NCBI GenBank assembly: GCA_007844125.1
Contig: CM017556.1
Span: 75,413,618-75,477,617, forward strand
Source of the DNA: Sinonovacula constricta
Taxonomy: Eukaryota; Mollusca; Bivalvia; Cardiida; Solecurtidae
Reading direction: 5' to 3'
Length of the DNA stretch: 64,000 nucleotides
In this document: positions 55,209 to 64,000 of the stretch, piece by piece
How positions within the stretch are numbered: the stretch's first letter is position 1
How the letters are laid out: every line of letters begins with the position of its first letter
Program-made: the position numbers and the translations under genes
The notes under the pieces: model-generated
Database searches by the model: none
Seen by the model: the letters and a program-made list of their open reading frames with translations, nothing else
Told to the model about the DNA's origin: nothing

Positions 55209-56049
55209 ACTAGATACGTAAGATCCCACGAGAGTCAAGGGGTCTTGTCTTTAGGGTAGTAATTAAATATGTGTCGTGTAACTTCAAGCCAACTACAGAC
55301 AAAAAGAGAATCTGTTTTAATACACACGTATCTATATAGTTAGCAAATTAGTCTAATAGTGTCCACTATATATAAACTACAGAGATGTAGACATTTTGAA
55401 ATACGAATTATCGACCTGGGTAAGGTCTCAGACAGACTATTGGCGTCCTACATTATACACTTAACATTTCTGTGTCGTTTAAAATAGATAAAAAAACAAC
55501 ACATTGATTTTTAAAGTAACGACCCCACCCACTTGCCTGCTAAATGAACACGACAGATAACCAAAAACTAGCAAATCCACGATGTCTATCATCGTTAAAC
55601 TTGCAATAATTACTCGTATATTTATTTTAGAAATACACATCAGCTTACACATTGGACATCTATATTCAATCCAGAATGATATAGGCTAAATTAAACTGAC
55701 ACCAATTCACATAAGCCAAATGTAACATTCTGTTTACACGCCGTATCTGGAAATCACCCGGACCCGCTCTAATAATAGAATATAGATCATATGACAGGCT
55801 CACACACGTTCCGTATTTTGACCTATCCAGCTTCGTTACAGTTTACTCACACACAAAAGTTGATATGCTGCTTTTAGTTGGTTTGAGATATAATAATACA
55901 GTAGCGAGGAAATCGATATTGTTCACAACGTCAGACAAGCATAATAGAAATAATTACCCTGCTCAGTTAAAGTAGCTGTTTATAAGGATCATACTTCATT
56001 ATTGGGTCACTGTTCTCGTTGGCGTCGCTCTTATGTAATACATGTTTTC

Positions 56050-56640
56050 TATGGAAACGATAGTGTAACAGTCAATAACACGATGTCGCAGTTTTTCTTT
56101 GAGGCATTTTTAGAGAAGAGGACCGAGTCCTCATGTTTTTTTTTTAAAATGTAGCTTGCAACAATCAGGGGCGGATCCGGGATTTCAGAATAGGGGGGGC
56201 CGAGGGAGTAACATTCTGCCGCAGGCCGGAGCTGATCGCGCCGCAGGCGCGAAATCCGCGGCGAGGGGTCTGGAGGGGGCTCCCCCAGAAAATGTTGAAT
56301 TCTAGATGCGCTGAGATGCGATTTCCAAGCATCTGTGGGGCATAATTTCCTTATCTATTTGCTCACTTTAAAGGGCAAAATGCTTTTTTTTTTGTTGGTC
56401 GTCGAAAAATAGGGAGGCCGCGGTCCCTTCGGCCCCCCTCTGGATCCGCTCCTGACAATAAATCTTAGCTTGCAATTATAAAAAGTAGCTGGTAATAATA
56501 GAAATTCGCTGCCGTTTGACGAGGTCTTGTTTAAAAAAAGAAATTGAGTATGCTGATGTAAGCAATGCAGCTTGTAATTTCAGATGTAGCAGACAACAAG
56601 GAAGAAAACAAAGTAGCAGATTGTCTGGTTCCCATCAGTG
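56050..56640 (+). repeat. Old interspersed repeat, copy 2, interrupted
   Basis: Colinear with 430-690 on both sides of a 289-bp insertion: TAGTGTAACAGTCAATAA before it, TTAGCTTGCAATTATAAAAA and GCTGATGTAAGC, GCTTGTAATTTC after it. Confidence 0.5.
56166..56454. mobile_element. GC-rich MITE with CAGGGGCGGATCC ends
   Basis: The left end CAGGGGCGGATCCGGG and the right end (reverse complement CAGGAGCGGATCCAGA) form terminal inverted repeats; both are followed inward by a GGGGGGCCG block. The unit is flanked by ACAAT at 56161-56165 and 56455-56459, a probable 5-bp target duplication. It is far richer in GC than its surroundings. No transposase frame. hAT-like ends of this type are common in invertebrates; the class is inferred. 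Confidence 0.75.
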
Positions 56641-58266
56641 TTACGGGTTGTTATTGTAAAATATTTATGCAATTAATTGACAGTATAATTAGTGTGTTTA
56701 GTCCGCAGAAGACGCATCATCTTGTTTAAAGCACATCGCACTGGGTGTGAATCCGTGCTCTTTCTTTATTGTTCTTGTATTTAAAATTGGTTTTGGAAAT
56801 GTCTATGGGGTGACGTCACGTCTTTAAGATGTGATCGTAAAATGGCCACATTGTTATATACCTTTTATGGTGTTTGGTTTCTTTTGTTTCTCAAAAAACT
56901 ACCACTTAAACAAAAACAAACAAACCAAAACAACAAAATAAATAGATATATAGATAAATAAAATAAACGTTAAAACTGTGACAAAAATCTCAATTAAAAT
57001 CTTACTGATATCAAGTGTTGTTTCTTTTTTTTATATTACATGACTGCACTAATTTGTTTGCAAGGACAGATTGCACTAATTATCACAGTCTTCTGCAGAA
57101 ACATTTTAATAGATAGATGAGTAAAATTCTTCGACATTTAAGTTTTGTTATGCTTTGAACTGTTTGGTTGTAATTTTATGAATACTATGTATTTAGTACC
57201 TGCGATTGTACAGATTGGTACACTAGCTAATTCTCACGCATATATTACTGTAGTTGAGCTTTTCCCATCTTTTTTGAATTTCCAGACACTTATGTGACCT
57301 CGGTCACATGGTGCTAATGTAAAAAGCGCCAAATATGAATGTGCAGATATGTACTTAGATCAGTTTGCTTCCGACTAAAATTGATGTGCTATTGATAACA
57401 GAGGAATATATTTTATATGGTTTTACATATGTCTACATTTAATGACCAGTAATACCAACTTACATGCGCAATGAAGTACATATCTGGATCAATACATACA
57501 AAGTAAGTGAGCAATTTTTGGTACTGAATTAACTTTGGATTGACCAAAAATGACCAACTGAGAGAGGCATTAAACAAACGTTCGGGGAAATATTAAAGAA
57601 CAAACTATTGTGCATTAAGAATATTTTTTGATGGTTGATTTGAATGACGATTTATTTATTAAAATAGGACCTGTATGTATACTAAATGAGTTGTTCTGTT
57701 AATTAACAATGTAAATGTTGCTCAAAGGTATAAGATTCTTGGTCACACACATGTGAAAAACAAGGATATATATGTAATTGAATTGCGACAACATGTTCTT
57801 ATGTTTCATGCTGTTTAGATTTTATTTTTGCATTTTTCCTCGGCGACTTTGATGCCTCTGCATCAAGTGTTTCTTGTATTAATATTAAATGTGGAAATAA
57901 AAATAGATAACGACGATTATGAACAACTGTTAATAAAGGATACTCGCATCTTTGGATAAAGGAGCAATAGAATGATTATCCTGGTAAAATCCCCATTAAA
58001 ACTATAACATGTATCACAGTATGTGTATTAGATTTACTTCCTTAATCGTGCGTAACTATACCAGATATGTCCATGGTTCAGTCTGTCTTCGTTTAAACAT
58101 CATTACCATACAAGAAAATAAATCAATACTGTTTGGCAGCAATTTCATCAGGTGTGTGACAAATTTGAAACTTAACTGTTTAAAACTTTAAACATAAAAT
58201 TTAAAGGCACTAGCGCACTAACAATGCTTGTCAATAAACTTTTAACAGGTGGGGGTGTAACTTTAA

Positions 58267-59714
58267 CTGCTCGTAAAACTTGAGAAACATTTCTTCTAGT
58301 TCACAAACAATCCAAGTCTTCATAATAGCATTTTTGTTTGGTTGGTTTAGCGTCACACCACACATTTTTTAATTATCAATTATCTAGTTAGAGTAAAGAT
58401 AAAGCTGCCTTCACTGTGTCATGCTGTACAAACCTGGCATGATACCACAGCCATGTCCTGACCAGCAATGTTGTATTTAGAAGGGAGACAACTGCGGAGT
58501 AATTTCAGTTCTTTTATCTCTTCTCAGAGCTCAACTTCCCCAACGTCTTATATGAGAAGGGAGATAATATTTCTCTTATTAGTGTTTATGGACGTAGTAG
58601 TCTCCCTTGTTTAAATGCACACCTTTATTCGTACACACACCACACACTACTGTGTGAACTTGGTAGACTGTAGACTGTTATATATCACGCACGGAAAGAA
58701 CATTAGCTAGTATTCTTCGACTTTGTCTTTAAGTCTGCAGATGTTAACTGCTAGCAGTAGTGAATTAGTTATAATTGCCGAGTAGAAGTTGCAATACTAT
58801 GGGTAAATGTAGATAGTTTTAACCACAATCTCATATAGAAATGTAATGATAATTATCGTTTTATTGATCCTTAATGTTGCTCACTAACGGTATTGTCAGC
58901 CTTTTGTGACACATTTTGTGGATTTAAAACACAACTCGATATGACAAATATAATGTAAAGGTAAATAAAGATATCACAATGCTGTAAAATTGGTCCACAG
59001 GGAACCGTAGAATAATACTTCCTTTGAGTTGCAGCGTTTTTAAAGAAAGTGTAAATGGAGAAAGGTTTCTTCCAAAATTGGTTCAATCTTACTTACAAGA
59101 CACAAATCGATGTTCATTGCAAAACAAACGACTCAACAAATGCTCATTTAATATCTTAAATATTGCAGTTTTAAACGGTTAGTCATTCATTGAAGTTTGA
59201 GCCACCAAAAACATCATCATCATCATCATCAACAACAACAACAACAACAACAACTACAACAACAACAACAACAACAACATCTAAATAACTTCATATCTGC
59301 TCCTTTGTCCGGAAGATCATTTGATCTGGGGGCAACATTAGAAAGGCACGTCCAAACTTAAGCATTGTTGATTGAATACGGCACCACAAAATCAAATCTC
59401 TGCAGTTTTACCCTTTGAACATAAAACACATTATATACCCATAGGGGTTGTTTAAGATACTGCAACGTAAAATATACCAGGGGTATCTCAATCATATTCT
59501 TATATCGGCTTGTTCTCTCTCCAACTCTCTCTCTCTCTCTTCCTTCTCACTCTTAAAAATGAGTGATTAAAATAGCATTCATGATTCATTAACATGACAA
59601 TTTGCATGCATCTGTCTTAATATAGAACTGTTGACATTTTAATATACCAGTTGCACTTATTCACAGTCCAATTAAATGATTTGGAGTAGAGGTAAATTGA
59701 ACTGTTATAGCCAG
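58267..59714. repeat. Tandem duplication, unit 1 (1.45 kb)
   Basis: The unit begins CTGCTCGTAAAACTTGAG and ends near TGTTATAGCCAG. Nearly every segment recurs in order in unit 2 (59715-61551). About 330 bases from 58851 are identical to 60692 onward without a visible mismatch, so the duplication is recent. It contains (CAT)n(CAA)n at 59211-59278 and a short CT tract near 59520. A 71-aa frame shared by both units is not supported as a gene. Confidence 0.92.
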
Positions 59715-60310
59715 CCTGCTCGTAAAACTTGAGAAACATTTCTTCTATCTCACAAACAATCCAAGTCTTCATAATAGCATTTTTGTTTGGTTGGTTTAGC
59801 GTCACAACACACATTTTTTCAATTATCAATTATCTAGTTAGAGTAAAGATAAAGCTGCCTTCACTGTGTCATGCTGTACAAACCTGGCATGATACCACGG
59901 CCATGTCCTTACCAGCAATGTTGTATTTAGAAGTACGTGTATAAGGGAGACAACTGCGGAGTAATTTCAGTTCTTAAACTTAGAGCTCAACATCCCCAAC
60001 GTCTTATATGAGAAGGGAGATAATATTTCTCTTATGAGTGTTTATAGACGTAGTAGTCTCCCTTGCTTGAATGCACACCTTTATTCGTACACACACCCCA
60101 CATTACTCTCTTTTTGAACTTGGTAGACTGTAGAAACTGGGTTACTTTGGATGCAAGGCAGACACACGAACAAACGTGTTAAAGTAATATGTCTTTCAAT
60201 GTATATATTTCTGTTTTGTTTATATGTGTGTATGTGTGTGCATGTGTGTGTGCGCGCATGTGTTTGTGCTTGTGTCTGTGTTTGAGTGTGTGTGTGTTTG
60301 TGCATGCGAG

Positions 60311-60331
60311 TGAGAGAGAGAGAGAGAGAGT

Positions 60332-60402
<71 letters not shown>

Positions 60403-60421
60403 TGTGTGTGTGTGTGTGTGT
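60311..60421. repeat. (GA)n(GT)n microsatellite
   Basis: About 90 bases of GA repeats with one TTA interruption, followed by about 20 bases of GT. Present only in unit 2 of the tandem duplication. Confidence 0.97.
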
Positions 60422-61290
60422 TGGGGTTGGGTGGGGGTAGGGGTGGGATGGAGTCAGTTTTATAATTGCCCCAAATCCCTTCTTACCTCTGAGGGCAACA
60501 TTATATCACAAAAACCTGTCATAAATCACGCACAGAAAGAACATTAGCTAGTATTCTTCGACTTTGTCTTGAAGTCTGCAGATGTTTACTGCTAGCAGTA
60601 CTTAATTAGTTATAATTGCCGAGTAGAAGTTGCAATACTATGGGTAGATGTAGATAGTTTTAACCACAATCTCATATAGAAATGTAATGATAATTATCGT
60701 TTTATTGATCCTTAATGTTGCTCACTAACGGTATTGTCAGCCTTTTGTGACACATTTTGTGGATTTAAAACACAACTCGATATGACAAATATAATGTAAA
60801 GGTAAATAAAGATATCACAATGCTGTAAAATTGGTCCACAGGGAACCGTAGAATAATACTTCCTTTGAGTTGCAGCGTTTTTAAAGAAAGTGTAAATGGA
60901 GAAAGGTTTCTTCCAAAATTGGTTCAATCTTACTTACAAGACACAAATCGATGTTCATTGCAAAACAAACGACTCAACAAATGCTCATTTAATATCTTAA
61001 ATATTGCAGTTTTTAACGGTTAGTCATTCATTAAAGTTTGAGCCACCAAAAACAACAACAACAACAACATCTTAATACCTTCATATCTGCTCCTTTGTCC
61101 GGAAGATCATTTGATTTGGGGGCGACATTAGAAAGGCACGTTCAAACTTGAGCATTGTTGATTGGATACGGCACCACACAATCAAATTTCTGCAGTTTTA
61201 CCCTTTGAACATTGAACACATTCTATACCCATAGGGGTTTGTTTAAGATACTGCAACGTAAACTATACCAATTATATTCTTATATCGGCT

Positions 61291-61411
<121 letters not shown>

Positions 61412-61551
61412 ATGAGTGATTAAAATAGCATTCATGATGACAATTTACATGCATCTGTCTAAATATAGAACTGTTGACATTTTAATATACTACTTATTCA
61501 CAGTCCAACTAAATGATTTGGAGTAGAGGTAAATTGAAATGTTATAGCCTG

Positions 61552-64000
61552 TTATACATGAAAAAGGTATTTTTATATTTAAGGCACAGTTAAGCGAGCC
61601 AATGTCTGTAGTATATAGGTATAGATATAGGCTTTTACGTGCACATTATTTTTTCTGCGGACACGGAACGCGAAGACATGGAGTTCCGGTCTTTTCATGT
61701 CATCAGCCAGAGACGTATAAAACGTCTAGAGTCTCGATCAATCCTATCCAATCTTCATTAGGGTTTTCGGCGGAAGTTTTTGTACTCCGCCTTCTTGGTG
61801 CAGACAGAAAGTACATGTATGTACCTAATTTATTTTTAATATTGCTGCAGCTTCATGCTGCGATAATATGTTTTCTATAACCAATCTGTTTTATGGTCGA
61901 GAATAAGTGGCAAGAGGAAGTCACCGTCTCTATAGTTAAACACCCTGGTGTCGTCCTATGAATACCCGGTATTTTATCGCTCTAGTGACGTTAAATGCAA
62001 TCTCTTGCATCCATTGATATCACGTGTTATATGAATATATTATGTCATTAACCCCTTAACATGTTCCTCTACTTAAGAGGAATGGCTGGATTCGTAAAAT
62101 TATACAACCATGAATAATTGACAAGATGTGTTAATAAATTGAATATGTTTCTTAATAGTGTAACTTATTTGCTTCTGTTGCTGCTAGCCTTTTGCTGACG
62201 ACTGTAGTAAATATGACACTTACCAATTTGCAAAATTCTCATTTGAGCGTCCACAGAGACTCCCGAAACACCAAGTAAGCTGTATATATAAAACGCCTTT
62301 TTTATTAAAATATTATCACGGGTTAAGTAAAATCACAATATCCACGTTGCTGGAGTCAGTACACGTTCTCTTCTTGTAAATTCAACATAAATATAGTCAT
62401 AACATTATTGAACAATTATGAAATCACACGTGTAGACATTTAGTTTATTCAGTAAGGATTTGTTAAACTGAATTCTAAACGGAAATAAAGCGACAAAATC
62501 TCTACCATATCCTGATGCATAGATCGTCTTAACTATTTTATTACGTTTCTCTTAATTACCGTTTTTAATACATTTTCTTACATGTGCTTACCCAGAACAA
62601 AATTAAGCAGTAATTATTTTCTTATAATTTTTCAACATAAACATAAATGTGAATAATAAGTCAACAGGTGTTGCAACGGCTTTTACCAATACGAAAGTAC
62701 AGCCATTCCACCAGAATGGTACATTTGAAGACATCTAATCATCAGAATATGATGTTTTTTAAAAACACAAAAAACATTGTTTGTTTACAACTCTTATTTT
62801 GAACAGATTTAAAAGTCATTTTAAAGTTTTAACACGCCTTTTTATGCCATTTATAAAAAAGGAAAGCAGATGTAAAATATGCTGTCGCCAGTTCATCCTC
62901 TCATTTTCTGCATAGAGTAATTATGTTGCAAAACCTCAATTCGGATTGAATTGACCATGAACAAGTCATATATGGCTATCAACCAAAACACCTATGACTT
63001 CATAACAGTTTTGTTTACCCTCAGGGTAAGTCTATGTTACTACTCATGGACAATCTCTGATAAACAGAATGTAACAGGATCATTGTAGCTACAAATGAGT
63101 GTTACAATACTTACCAACTTAGTAAAATCTTTTAAGTTTATTGTGATTTCGAGCAAAATAGTCATATCGACAGAATTAGTAAATATACCCAGATGAAAAC
63201 ACGGTTATTTCCCTTTGACCATTTTGTCGATATTATGCTTTCCGGTATCTGCAACCTCTATCGCTATATGACCATTTAAATCATTCATTATCGTTCGTTT
63301 TGTTTAAATGCCATGAAGTGGCACTATTATGGCCATTATATGGACGTTCATCTATGAGGACGGAGGAAGACTCCAGACAAATATCTACACATAACCCTCG
63401 GCATACCGCAAGTTCTTTGGATGACTTTGAAACATTAAAACTTCCAAATCATTAATTAATGCTTAACAAATTAAATACTTGTTTTGCTTGCCATTTCTCT
63501 TTAAATCAGTTGCGGTAATAAGGAAGTCTATTTTAATTAGATTTTAATTAGTCAAAGTGCGCTTAAAATTCCTTCAAAAACCAAATAAAATTCAGATTTA
63601 TTTATATGTTGCATTTATTGTTTTTTGAATCTAAAATAATGCTTTAACAAGAGTACGCAAAGCAGACCTCTTATAGTACCTGCAGTTACGATTTTTTTTC
63701 CTTTTTATATAAATTTAAGGGAAATTTTTAATGCGGTCAGGAAAATGAATGCGGAATTGGCTTGCGGGGATATGGTGCAGGAGGTGATTGGGGCGGGGCT
63801 ACTTAACACATCTTTAAACCTAAATAGAAAACTGTCGATCATTCAGCGGAAGGTTCACCATTTTTCTCCTGTTCATTGTGCTTTCGGCTGATATTCCTAA
63901 AATATGTCTTAAATTATGAGACATTTCCTAACCTAGAATCACAGAAAATGCCTTGATGCATGCTCGTGTTTTCCAATGATAAGTGACGATATGTACTTTT
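61552..64000. other. Spacer with weak exon candidates
   Basis: No recognised gene. On the minus strand two consensus donors (GTAAGTG at 62223 and GTAAGTA near 63117) follow short open stretches. The first, 62279-62224, is bounded by ATATATACAG and could encode LLGVSGVSVDAQMRILQI in one frame. Neither stretch has a recognised family or a proven partner exon. Confidence 0.3.

Larger units (their letters stand above)
55209..58266. other. Spacer upstream of SDR2
   Basis: No gene was recognised. The sequence includes an old repeat copy (56050-56640) with a nested MITE (56166-56454). A short palindrome TGTGACCTCGGTCACA lies at about 57293; the half-sites resemble nuclear-receptor sites but this is one chance-level motif. 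Confidence 0.45.

Noticed and set aside
55209..55238. Longer SDR2 N-terminus starting at 55238
   Set aside because: The upstream codon is TTG; the first ATG is 55208 and gives the same exon 1 length as SDR1.
57293..57308. Palindromic nuclear-receptor-like site TGTGACCTCGGTCACA
   Set aside because: A single short palindrome far from any gene start is expected by chance.
58871..60927. Identical 71-aa frames at 58871-59086 and 60712-60927 as a duplicated gene
   Set aside because: The whole 1.4-kb block is duplicated with identical non-coding sequence; the frame has no family, splice or coding bias support.

Overview
The window is eukaryotic nuclear DNA, AT-rich, with widely spaced multi-exon genes whose introns follow the GT-AG rule. 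It carries many microsatellites ((GAT)n, (ATT)n, (AT)n, (GA)n, (CT)n), several tRNA-derived SINE families, small inverted-repeat transposons and a 5'-truncated LINE. I infer a lophotrochozoan, most likely a bivalve mollusc, from repeat style and gene content; no sequence here proves the species.

Five protein-coding genes could be reconstructed exon by exon, each with consistent splice phases and a complete reading frame. (1) A secreted carboxylesterase/cholinesterase-like enzyme, minus strand, 1358-4709, 4 coding exons, 549 aa, Ser-Glu-His triad intact. (2) A Golgi-type carbohydrate sulfotransferase, plus strand, 8989-13135, 3 coding exons, 453 aa. (3) A RERG/RASL-type Ras-like small GTPase, minus strand, 21072-26842, 4 coding exons, 212 aa, with altered switch motifs and no CAAX box. 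(4, 5) Two tandem paralogous short-chain dehydrogenases (WWOX/retinol-dehydrogenase-like), minus strand, 30939-46384 (326 aa) and 50581-55208 (350 aa). Each has 7 coding exons with identical intron phases (1,0,1,0,1,2). The five genes show no shared pathway apart from the SDR pair, which arose by local duplication.

Layout: 1-1272 intergenic with an old repeat; 1273-4709 esterase; 4710-8988 intergenic with a foldback repeat and two weak coding candidates; 8989-13135 sulfotransferase; 13960-15625 a 22-bp satellite with a 648-bp higher-order period; 16-18 kb simple repeats including a 50-bp alternating purine-pyrimidine tract; 21072-26842 Ras-like gene, preceded upstream by four 65-bp repeats each with a CACGTG E-box; 28084-30304 a TIR element split by a LINE; 30939-46384 SDR1, whose introns hold most of the mobile DNA; 46385-50580 spacer; 50581-55208 the compact SDR2; 55209-58266 spacer with a nested MITE; 58267-61551 a recent tandem duplication; 61552-64000 spacer with weak exon candidates.

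The points most worth a second look are a 26-unit 39-bp minisatellite apparently amplified from the 3' splice site of SDR1 exon 6, a 25-bp perfect hairpin flanked by an 8-bp direct repeat in SDR1 intron 1, the LINE nested in a TIR element with a readable target duplication, a nearly identical 72-nt block shared by the two SDR genes, and the E-box repeat array upstream of the Ras-like gene.
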